A DNA stretch of 8,174 nt, from contig DWXX01000032.1 in NCBI GenBank assembly GCA_019118985.1, positions 1 to 8,174 on the forward strand, given 5' to 3'. The position numbers were made by a program, and so were the translations under genes. Source of the DNA: Candidatus Faecalibacterium faecipullorum. GTDB lineage: Bacteria > Bacillota > Clostridia > Oscillospirales > Ruminococcaceae. The notes under the pieces are model-generated. The model worked only from the letters and a program-made list of their open reading frames with translations. It searched no databases and was not told the DNA's origin. Below are positions 1 through 5,270 of the stretch, in pieces. How positions within the stretch are numbered: the first letter of the stretch is position 1; every line of letters begins with the position of its first letter.

Positions 1-56
1 ATAACCTCCCCCCGCCCCGGGCATCCTGAAGGAAGGAACAAAAGGAGGCCCGCAGT

Positions 57-824
57 ATGGACAAGAAGAAGAAAAAGCAGAAGGCCGTTGCGGTCGGGGC
101 GGGGGGCGCCGGCGGGGTCAGCCGGGCCGGCCTTGACGGCGCCGGCGCCGACGGCAGCCGCGACGCCGGCGCGCCCGGGCAGGACGGGCGGGAGCAGATG
201 GAGGACCTGGGCGTCGTCAGCCTGACCCGGGGGCCCCACGCCATCCACTGCCTGACCGTCATCGGGCAGGTGGAAGGGCACGTCGAGGCCCCGCAGGGCC
301 AGAAGACCACCAAGTATGAGCACGTCATCCCGCAGCTGGTGGCCGTGCAGGAGGACCCCTCCATCGAGGGGCTGCTGGTGCTGCTGAACACGGTGGGCGG
401 CGACGTCGAGGCCGGCCTCGCGCTGGCAGAGCTGATCTCCAGCATCTCCAAGCCAAGTGCCACCCTGGTGCTGGGGGGCGGCCACTCCATCGGCATCCCA
501 CTGGCGGTCAGCGCAAGGCGCAGCTTCATCGTGCCCACCGCCACCATGACCGTCCACCCGGTCCGCCATTCGGGGATGATCCTGGGCGTGCCCCAGACCA
601 TGCGCTGGTTCGAGCAGATGCAGGAGCGGATCACCGGCTTTGTGGCCGGCCACAGCCGGATGAGCGCCGACCGCTTCAACGAGCTGATGCTCCACACCGG
701 CGAGCTGGTGATGGACATGGGCACCGTATTGGACGGCCGCCGCGCCGTCGAAGAGGGGCTGATCGATCAGCTGGGGGGCCTGTCCGAGGCGATGCGCTGG
801 CTCTACCATGAGATCGAAGCCTGA
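57..824 (+). CDS. tepA: TepA-type ClpP-like serine protease homologue
   Basis: A 255-residue ClpP-fold protein of the TepA (translocation-enhancing protein) subgroup, near the family's usual length. It has no signal peptide, so it should act in the cytoplasm. Residues 1-50 are a Lys-rich start (DKKKKKQK) followed by a low-complexity Gly/Ala/Asp stretch. The conserved core begins near residue 51. Seen landmarks are TTKYEHVIPQ (84-93), the LLNTVGGDVEAG strand-turn (109-120), GGGHSIG with the presumed nucleophile Ser144, and TMTVHPV with the presumed base His167; the 23-residue spacing is close to the ClpP spacing. AVEEGLID (230-237) matches the ClpP C-terminal motif. AAAGGAGG at 41-48 supports the ATG at 57. 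In Bacillus, TepA was linked to protein secretion and spore outgrowth, but its substrate is poorly known. The gene appears monocistronic at its 3' end because a terminator follows 11 bases after the stop. The family call is confident; the physiological role is not. Confidence 0.88.
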   Translation: MDKKKKKQKAVAVGAGGAGGVSRAGLDGAGADGSRDAGAPGQDGREQMEDLGVVSLTRGPHAIHCLTVIGQVEGHVEAPQGQKTTKYEHVIPQLVAVQEDPSIEGLLVLLNTVGGDVEAGLALAELISSISKPSATLVLGGGHSIGIPLAVSARRSFIVPTATMTVHPVRHSGMILGVPQTMRWFEQMQERITGFVAGHSRMSADRFNELMLHTGELVMDMGTVLDGRRAVEEGLIDQLGGLSEAMRWLYHEIEA

Positions 825-835
825 TGTTTGCCATA

Positions 836-858
836 CCCCCGCCCCGCGCGGGGGTTTT
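836..858 (+). terminator. Rho-independent terminator after tepA
   Basis: A perfect 7-bp GC stem pairs CCCCCGC (836-842) with GCGGGGG (848-854) around a 5-base loop and is followed directly by TTTT (855-858). It starts 11 bases after the tepA stop codon and lies before the rex promoter, so it should separate the two transcripts. The U-tract is short. Confidence 0.8.
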
Positions 859-870
859 GCCGTGTCAACT

Positions 871-888
871 TTGTTACAAAATGCGCAA
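871..888. promoter_or_regulatory. Candidate Rex operator upstream of rex
   Basis: The 18-base sequence TTGTTACAAAATGCGCAA matches 12 of 18 positions of a known Rex-box form (TTGTGAAATATTTCACAA), including the outer TTG and CAA. The left half TTGTTA equals the clostridial half-site; the right half is degenerate. It lies 16 bases upstream of the -35 element. Rex commonly controls its own gene in other bacteria, so autoregulation is plausible but inferred. A smaller perfect palindrome, TTTGT-T-ACAAA (870-880), overlaps it. Confidence 0.35.
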
Positions 889-904
889 ACACTTTGACAA
901 GGGT

Positions 905-932
905 TTGACATTCTGCCCGAAACCCGTATACT
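905..932 (+). promoter_or_regulatory. Sigma-A type promoter of rex-tdk
   Basis: The -35 box TTGACA (905-910) is a perfect consensus. A 16-base spacer leads to the -10 box TATACT (927-932, five of six). Transcription should start near 939, giving a leader of about 45 bases before the chosen rex start. A second perfect TTGACA lies 11 bases upstream (894-899) but has no matching -10 box. Confidence 0.8.
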
Positions 933-984
933 AGAGACAGACACATCCATAAAATCCATGCGTACAGCAAGAGGAGGTCCTGTC

Positions 985-1626
985 ATGCAACCGTCCGCCA
1001 AGGCATCGGTGCCGGTCATACGCCGCCTGCCCAAATACTATCGCTACCTGCGCAGCCTCAAGGAGGTCGGCATCGCCAGCATCTCTTCGCGGGAACTGGC
1101 CGCCCAGATGGGGACCACCGCCTCCCAGGTGCGGCAGGACTTCAACTGCATCGGCAACGTCAACGGCCGGCAGGGCATCGGCTACTCGGTGGACAACCTG
1201 CTGGCCATCCTGGAGCGGCTGCTCTTCGGCGACGGCGAGCGCCTGCCCGCCATCCTGATCGGCTGCGGCCGGCTGGGCACCGCCGTCAGCAGCTTCATCA
1301 CCAACAACTCCAACGGCTACACCCTGATCGCCGCCTTCGACGCAAACTCCGCGCTGGTCGGCCGGCCGATCAGCGGCATCCCCATCCGCCACATCGACGA
1401 CCTCGAGGCTTTCTGCGCGCAGCACCACCCCCAGGTGGCGGTGCTCTGCCTGCCCCGCAGCGGCGCGCAGCAGATCAGCGGCCGTCTGGTCGACCTGGGC
1501 ATCCGCGGCTTCTGGAACTTCTCCCACTACGACCTGTCGGTACCCTACCCCAACGCGGTGGTGGAGAACGTCCACCTCGGCGACAGCCTGATGAGCCTGG
1601 GCTACCGGCTGCGCAACGGCGACTGA
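985..1626 (+). CDS. rex: Redox-sensing transcriptional repressor Rex
   Basis: Rex senses the NADH/NAD+ ratio. In other Firmicutes it binds operators of fermentation and respiration genes when NADH is low and releases them when NADH rises. The 213-residue product has an N-terminal winged-helix domain (about 1-80; PVIRRLPKYYRYL at 10-22, SSRELAAQMG at 34-43, QVRQDFNCIG at 48-57). A Rossmann NAD(H) domain follows, with GCGRLG at 93-98 and the FDA motif (118-120) expected near the adenosine ribose. The C-terminal NFSHYDLSVP (178-187) and SLMSLGYRL (201-209) fit the Rex dimer-swapped tail. An in-frame ATG at 958 would add nine residues but lacks a ribosome site; GAGGAGG at 971-977, seven bases before 985, decides the start. 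Length agrees with B. subtilis Rex. No terminator follows, so co-transcription with the next gene, 35 bases away, is likely. Confidence 0.95.
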   Translation: MQPSAKASVPVIRRLPKYYRYLRSLKEVGIASISSRELAAQMGTTASQVRQDFNCIGNVNGRQGIGYSVDNLLAILERLLFGDGERLPAILIGCGRLGTAVSSFITNNSNGYTLIAAFDANSALVGRPISGIPIRHIDDLEAFCAQHHPQVAVLCLPRSGAQQISGRLVDLGIRGFWNFSHYDLSVPYPNAVVENVHLGDSLMSLGYRLRNGD

Positions 1627-1661
1627 CCCCTACATATTCTTTTACATCGGGAAGGGAATCT

Positions 1662-2282
1662 ATGGCAAAGCTTTATTTCCGTTACGGCGCCATGAACAGC
1701 GGCAAGAGCACCGCCCTCATGCAGGTGGCCCACAACTATGAGGAACAGGGGATGCGGGTGCTGATCCTCAAGCCGCAGATCGACTCAAAGGGCGGCGGCG
1801 AGCTGGTCAGCCGGCTGGGGGTGCGGCGGAAAGCCGACCTGCTGATCACCCCGGCGGACGACGTCTTTGCCGCCATCCGGGCCGACCGGGACGCCCACGA
1901 CGCCCCCCTGGCCTGCGTGCTCTGCGACGAGAGCCAGTTTTTCACCGCGCAGCAGGCCGAACAGCTCTTCATGGTGACGGTCGAGCTGGGCATCCCGGTC
2001 ATCTGCTACGGGCTGCGCACCGACTTCTCACTGCGGGGCTTTGCCGGGTCGACCCGGCTGATGGAGCTGGCCCACACCATCGAGGAGATGAAGACCATCT
2101 GCGCCTGCGGGCGCAAGGCCATCTGCAACGCCCGCAAGGTGAGGGGCCGCTTCGTCTTTGAAGGGGAGCAGGTGGCCATCGATATGGAAAACGACGTGCA
2201 GTACGTCAGTATGTGCCCCCAGTGCTATTTCCGGGAGCGGCGGGCCTTCTACGCCGCCCGCGGCGGGCAAAAAGCACCCTGA
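1662..2282 (+). CDS. tdk: Thymidine kinase (type II, TK1 fold)
   Basis: Transfers phosphate from ATP to thymidine to give dTMP in the cytoplasmic pyrimidine salvage pathway. The 206-residue protein shows the P-loop GAMNSGKST (9-17), a Walker B-like CVLCDESQF (85-93) in which Glu90 matches the family's catalytic base, and the GLRTDF motif (117-122). It also has a zinc site built from Cys147 and Cys149 (CACGRKA) with Cys185 and Cys188 (CPQC). The substrate lasso lies near FEGEQV (166-171) and YVSMC (181-185). The close-set C-x-C first zinc pair and CGRKA resemble the E. coli Tdk subgroup rather than the human TK1-like form with C-x-x-C. The ribosome site is a modest GGGAAGGG (1649-1656 region), six to seven bases before the ATG. 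It sits downstream of rex with no terminator between them and probably shares its promoter. The assignment is firm. Confidence 0.95.
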   Translation: MAKLYFRYGAMNSGKSTALMQVAHNYEEQGMRVLILKPQIDSKGGGELVSRLGVRRKADLLITPADDVFAAIRADRDAHDAPLACVLCDESQFFTAQQAEQLFMVTVELGIPVICYGLRTDFSLRGFAGSTRLMELAHTIEEMKTICACGRKAICNARKVRGRFVFEGEQVAIDMENDVQYVSMCPQCYFRERRAFYAARGGQKAP

Positions 2283-2317
2283 CACGTTTCATTCCATTGC
2301 AGAGCCCTTGCAGGGCA

Positions 2318-2379
2318 GGGGCGCGAGGCGGGCGGCGCGCACGCGCAAATGTTGCCCACCCGCTCTGCCCCCGCCTTTT
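2318..2379 (+). terminator. Possible first terminator hairpin after tdk
   Basis: A long GC-rich imperfect hairpin can form from GGGGC (2318-2322) with GCCCC (2367-2371), GAG (2325-2327) with CTC (2363-2365), and CGGG (2329-2332) with CCCG (2359-2362). CGCC and TTTT (2376-2379) follow. The stem has bulges and the T-run is four bases from it, so it is a weaker candidate than the next hairpin. GC-rich DNA readily forms such pairings by chance. Confidence 0.3.
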
Positions 2380-2381
2380 CA

Positions 2382-2413
2382 GCCGCGGCACGCTGCCCGC
2401 GGCCTTTTCTTTT
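2382..2413 (+). terminator. Rho-independent terminator of rex-tdk
   Basis: A perfect 7-bp stem, GCCGCGG (2382-2388) with CCGCGGC (2397-2403), encloses an 8-base loop and is followed after one C by TTTTCTTTT (2405-2413). It lies about 100 bases after the tdk stop and before the AT-rich control region, so it should end the rex-tdk transcript. Confidence 0.8.
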
Positions 2414-2532
2414 GCCCGCCGGCGGCCGGGGCAGCCCGCCGTCCGCCCCCGAAATCGTTAATATATCAGCAATTTCAAAACTTTCGGCGCTCCCTTTTCC
2501 CCAAAATCTGTACAAAACGCCGTCCCGGCCCT

Positions 2533-2555
2533 GTTGTGTACAAGTTGCACAACTT
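2533..2555. promoter_or_regulatory. Operator-like nested palindromes
   Basis: Two overlapping dyads are present: GTTGTG (2533-2538) with CACAAC (2548-2553), and the tighter AAGTTG-CA-CAACTT (2542-2555). TTGTGTACAA (2534-2543) inside it resembles the perfect palindrome TTGTATACAA at 2686-2695. The first dyad is followed by TTTTT, but as an RNA hairpin it would have only six pairs and no gene ends just before it, so a protein-binding site is more likely than a terminator. The binding protein is unknown. Confidence 0.35.
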
Positions 2556-2680
2556 TTTGTTTGAAGTTTGGATATTTCGGCAAATCCTCTCAAAGGGCTG
2601 CTGCAAGTATAGCAAGATATGTTCGTTTTTGCCCATCAATCCACAATTTGCGTCTTTCTTTTCCCGCCGATTTTTGTTAT

Positions 2681-2695
2681 CATAATTGTATACAA
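2681..2695 (+). promoter_or_regulatory. Weak promoter and overlapping palindrome of transporter operon
   Basis: CATAAT (2681-2686) matches five of six positions of the -10 consensus. No good -35 box lies 16-18 bases upstream (CTTTTC or TCTTTT only), which fits a promoter needing an activator. The perfect 10-bp palindrome TTGTATACAA (2686-2695) overlaps the expected start region near 2692, where a bound protein could block transcription. The leader would be about 60 bases long. Confidence 0.4.
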
Positions 2696-2696
2696 G

Positions 2697-2732
2697 GAGG
2701 GTCAGCGAAACCCTCTGCGAGTTTTGTTTTTT
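2697..2732 (+). promoter_or_regulatory. Leader hairpin with T-rich tail (possible attenuator)
   Basis: GAGGGT (2697-2702) pairs with ACCCTC (2710-2715) around a 7-base loop. TGCGAG then separates the stem from TTTTGTTTTTT (2722-2732). The six-base gap weakens a terminator reading. An alternative small stem, CTC (2713-2715) with GAG (2719-2721), would abut the T-run and exclude the first stem. The element sits between the likely start point and the ribosome site. Confidence 0.3.
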
Positions 2733-2752
2733 CATGATTAGGAGGAGAAAAA

Positions 2753-4120
2753 ATGAGCAACGCAATTTCCCGTCGTGACTTCCTGAAGGTCACCGGCGCT
2801 GTCGGCGCAGCCGGTCTGCTGGCTGCCTGCGGCGGCGGCAGCAGTTCTTCCACTGCCCCCGCCGGCCCCGCTTCTGTGGCTGAGCCCACCGGCGACGCTG
2901 TCGAGCTGTCCATCAGCTGGTGGGGCGGCGAGTCCCGTCACGAGGCTTACCAGACTGCCATCGCCGCCTTCAGCGAAGCCAACTCCAACATCACCGTCAA
3001 CCCCACCTTCGCCGCATGGTCCGGCTGGGAGGACACCATGTCCACCAAGTTCGCCGGCGGCGTGGCCGAGGACGTCTGCCAGGTCAACTGGAACTGGCTG
3101 TACAACTACTCCGGCAACGGCCAGACCTTCATCGACCTGAACACCGTCTCTGACTACATCGACCTGTCCCAGTGGGATGAGGCCACCCTGAACACCTGTG
3201 TGGTCGCCGACATGCTGCAGGCCATCCCCGTCTCGATGACCGGCCGTATCTTCTACTGGAACATGACCACCTTCAACAAGGCGGGCATCACCGAGGTCCC
3301 CACCACCCTGGACGACCTGATGGCTGCCGGCGCCGCCTTCCAGAGCAAGCTGGGCGACGACTACTACCCCCTGCACCTGGGCGGCTACGACCGCATGATC
3401 ATGATGGTCTTCTACCTCGAGTCCATCTACGGCAAGGATTGGGCTGACCCCGCCACCTCCACCCTGAACTACACCGCCGAGGAGATCGCCGAGGGCCTGG
3501 ACTTCATCAAGAGCCTGGTGGACAACCACGTCATCATGCCGCTGCCCACCTACTACGGCAACAACGGCTCCACCGCCGCCCACCAGTCCAACGAGTGGAT
3601 CACCGGCAAGATCGCCGGCATCCTGGAGTGGGATTCCTCCGCTTCCAAGTATCAGGACGCCCTGGACGAGGAGAACCGCCCCGGCTTCACCGTCGGCGAG
3701 GAGATTAAGTTCGGCGATTACAACGGCGGCTTCACCAAGGTGTCGATGGGCCTGGCCATCACCCAGACCTGCCAGCACCCCGCCGAGGCCGGCATGCTGG
3801 TCGACTTCCTGCTGAACAGCGAGGAGGGCGCCTCCATCATGGGTTCTGAGTGCGGCATCCCCGCCTCCAAGGCCGGTCTGGCTGCCGCCGAGGCTGCCGG
3901 CGCCGTGGACGAGCTGGTCGCCGAGGCCAACAGCAAGGTCATGGCCTTCTGCGCCTTCCAGCTTGACCCCCTGTTCGAGCACAACAACCTGAAGGCCGAC
4001 GGCACCGGCATCTATCAGGAAGTCTTTGACACCATCGATTACGACGGCGTGTCCGGCGCCGAGGTGGTGGACATCCTGCTGGACGGCATGGAGAGCGTTG
4101 GCTACACCATCAACGCCTGA
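2753..4120 (+). CDS. Carbohydrate ABC transporter solute-binding lipoprotein
   Basis: Extracellular family 1 solute-binding protein that captures a sugar or oligosaccharide and delivers it to the two permeases encoded downstream. The 455-residue product begins with a full twin-arginine motif, SRRDFLK (6-12), a hydrophobic run, and the lipobox LAAC (23-26). Cys26 should be lipidated, anchoring the mature protein to the outer membrane face. A Gly/Ser/Ala/Pro linker (27-49) precedes the binding domain, which starts near VELSISWWGGE (50-60) and includes the aromatic cluster VNWNWLYNY (111-119) and the family's hinge-region motif GIPASKAG (368-375). Length is normal. AGGAGG (2740-2745) lies seven bases before the ATG. 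Codon choice is strongly biased, with CGT arginines and few rare codons, suggesting high expression. Stem-loops follow the stop. The ligand cannot be read from the sequence; pectin-derived oligosaccharides are inferred from the GH28 neighbour. Confidence 0.92.
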   Translation: MSNAISRRDFLKVTGAVGAAGLLAACGGGSSSSTAPAGPASVAEPTGDAVELSISWWGGESRHEAYQTAIAAFSEANSNITVNPTFAAWSGWEDTMSTKFAGGVAEDVCQVNWNWLYNYSGNGQTFIDLNTVSDYIDLSQWDEATLNTCVVADMLQAIPVSMTGRIFYWNMTTFNKAGITEVPTTLDDLMAAGAAFQSKLGDDYYPLHLGGYDRMIMMVFYLESIYGKDWADPATSTLNYTAEEIAEGLDFIKSLVDNHVIMPLPTYYGNNGSTAAHQSNEWITGKIAGILEWDSSASKYQDALDEENRPGFTVGEEIKFGDYNGGFTKVSMGLAITQTCQHPAEAGMLVDFLLNSEEGASIMGSECGIPASKAGLAAAEAAGAVDELVAEANSKVMAFCAFQLDPLFEHNNLKADGTGIYQEVFDTIDYDGVSGAEVVDILLDGMESVGYTINA

Positions 4121-4155
4121 TCTCTGCCGCAATACAAGCTCCTTTTGCTGAAAAG

Positions 4156-4168
4156 ACAGCGGTGCTGT
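4156..4168 (+). other. Small stem-loop after the binding-protein gene
   Basis: ACAGC (4156-4160) pairs perfectly with GCTGT (4164-4168) around the triloop GGT. It is the first of three successive hairpins after the stop codon. It has no T-run, so it is not a terminator by itself. Confidence 0.35.
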
Positions 4169-4180
4169 AAGCCTGCTGAC

Positions 4181-4221
4181 GGGGGCGCCTGTTTCCCTTT
4201 GAACCGGGTGCCCCCTATTTT
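4181..4221 (+). terminator. Stem-loop terminator or attenuator between binding protein and permeases
   Basis: GGGGGCGCC (4181-4189) pairs with GGTGCCCCC (4207-4215) over nine positions with one G-U pair. TATTTT (4216-4221) follows. It lies 60 bases after the binding-protein stop. Such an element typically stops most transcripts, or protects the upstream mRNA end, so that binding protein exceeds permease. Confidence 0.7.
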
Positions 4222-4256
4222 CAGGCAAAATGTCAGACTTTTTGCCTGATTGTTTT
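4222..4256 (+). terminator. Second stem-loop terminator in tandem
   Basis: CAGGCAAAA (4222-4230) pairs perfectly with TTTTGCCTG (4240-4248) around a 9-base loop, followed by ATTGTTTT (4249-4256). The A-rich foot means it could also act on transcripts from the opposite strand. It begins immediately after the T-run of the previous hairpin. TTTACA (4254-4259) resembles a -35 box, but I see no matching -10 box before the permease gene. Confidence 0.65.
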
Positions 4257-4331
4257 ACAAAAAGCTAGCAACTTTAAGTCATATCGCTGTCTATTTGAAG
4301 TAAAACCACATCAAAAAGGAGGAATCCCCTG

Positions 4332-5258
4332 ATGAAAGCAAACAATGCGCCTGCGGTCGGGCGCACGCCGTTCCAGAAGTGGTGCGACAAGTACCAGGGC
4401 CTGTTCTATCTGATCCCGTGGATCATCGGCTTTGTCGTCTTCAAGGCTGTGCCGTTCGGTCAGTCGCTGTACTACAGCTTCACCGACATGAACTTCTTCA
4501 ACGGCATCAGCGAGTACGGCCTGATGAACTATATCGATGCCTTCACCAATGACCGCATCACCAAGTCGCTGATCACCACCTTCCAGTATTCCTTCATCAC
4601 CGTGCCGATGAAGCTGGTCTTCGCGCTGTTCATCGCGTACATCCTCAACTTCAACATCAAGTTCGTCAACGCCTTCCGTACCGCCTACTACATCCCGTCC
4701 ATCCTGGGCGGCTCGGTGGCCATCGCGGTGCTGTGGCGCGCGGTCTTCCGTGACGACGGCCTGATCAACACCGTGCTGCGGATGATCACCTTCGGCGCTT
4801 TTGAAGGCCCGTCCTGGCTGTCCGACCCTGACTACGCCCTGTGGGTCATCTGCCTGCTGCGTGTGTGGCAGTTCGGTTCGGCCATGGTGCTGTTCCTCGC
4901 CGCGCTGAAGGGCGTGCCCGCCGACCTGTATGAAGCCGCCACCATCGACGGCGCAGGCAAGTGGCGTCAGTTCTTCTCCATCACCGTCCCCATGATCACC
5001 CCCATCATCTTCTACAACCTGGTCACCCAGATCTGCCAGGCGTTCCAGGAATTCAACGGCCCCTACATCATCACCAACGGCGGCCCCCGCAATGCGACGA
5101 CCCTGATCGCCCTGCTGGTCTACCAGTACGCCTTCAAACAGAACGAAATGGGCATGGCTTCCGCCCTGGCGTGGATCATGTTCGTCATCGTCTGCGTGCT
5201 GACGGTCATCGCCTTCACCAGCCAGAAGAAGTGGGTCTACTACTCGGATGAAAGGTAA
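4332..5258 (+). CDS. CUT1-type sugar ABC transporter permease, MalF/UgpA-like
   Basis: First of two inner-membrane subunits forming the channel for the sugar delivered by the binding protein. The 308-residue protein has about six membrane segments (roughly 24-44, 82-105, 117-137, 170-192, 215-235 and 276-296). It carries the cytoplasmic EAA loop, EAATIDGAGKWRQFF (201-215) leading into ITVPMITP (217-224), which docks with the ATPase. The cytoplasmic N-terminus is short, as in UgpA/LacF-like members, and lacks the extra periplasmic domain of enteric MalF. AGGAGG (4317-4322) is nine bases before the ATG. It follows the binding-protein gene after a 211-base gap with tandem hairpins and is tightly followed by the second permease. 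Expression is therefore probably by partial readthrough, unless an internal promoter exists that I could not identify. The family is certain, the substrate is not. Confidence 0.93.
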   Translation: MKANNAPAVGRTPFQKWCDKYQGLFYLIPWIIGFVVFKAVPFGQSLYYSFTDMNFFNGISEYGLMNYIDAFTNDRITKSLITTFQYSFITVPMKLVFALFIAYILNFNIKFVNAFRTAYYIPSILGGSVAIAVLWRAVFRDDGLINTVLRMITFGAFEGPSWLSDPDYALWVICLLRVWQFGSAMVLFLAALKGVPADLYEAATIDGAGKWRQFFSITVPMITPIIFYNLVTQICQAFQEFNGPYIITNGGPRNATTLIALLVYQYAFKQNEMGMASALAWIMFVIVCVLTVIAFTSQKKWVYYSDER

Positions 5259-5270
5259 GGTGTAAAGACT

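Larger units (their letters stand above)
2414..2752 (+). promoter_or_regulatory. AT-rich control region upstream of the transporter operon
   Basis: These 339 bases hold no convincing gene; the short reading frames across them lack ribosome sites and recognisable protein sequence. After a GC-rich start, composition becomes AT-rich from about 2455, against very GC-rich flanking genes. It contains palindromes (2533-2555 and 2686-2695), a weak -10 box (2681-2686), a leader hairpin (2697-2715) with a T-rich stretch (2722-2732), and a strong AGGAGG ribosome site (2740-2745). The upstream 2455-2530 part shows nothing I can name. Confidence 0.6.

Noticed and set aside
1..56. TAA at 2-4 as the stop of an upstream gene
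   Set aside because: Too little sequence is available to judge reading frame or coding content; a short C-rich stretch and the tepA ribosome site are all that can be read.
958..984. Upstream in-frame ATG as rex start
   Set aside because: No ribosome site precedes it, the GAGGAGG at 971-977 would lie inside the coding region, and the extra residues are not part of the usual Rex N-terminus.
931..1575. A 214-codon minus-strand open frame opposite rex
   Set aside because: Antisense shadow of a clearly conserved Rex gene; no ribosome site or recognisable motif.
2304..2316. Hairpin GCCCT-TGC-AGGGC after tdk as a terminator
   Set aside because: Only five base pairs and no T-run follows; a better terminator lies at 2382-2413.
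2570..2587. GGAT(A)TTT / AAATCC hairpin in the control region
   Set aside because: Six pairs with a bulge and a 4-base loop in AT-rich DNA can arise by chance, and it has no supporting position relative to a gene.
2534..2737. Small 67-codon plus-strand frame in the control region as a leader peptide gene
   Set aside because: No ribosome site, no conserved-looking sequence, and it crosses the candidate promoter and hairpin.
2738..4228. A 496-codon open frame on the minus strand opposite the binding-protein gene
   Set aside because: Its Val/Gly/His/Asp-rich translation has no recognisable domain and mirrors the third-position GC bias of the plus-strand gene, which has clear lipoprotein and binding-protein motifs.
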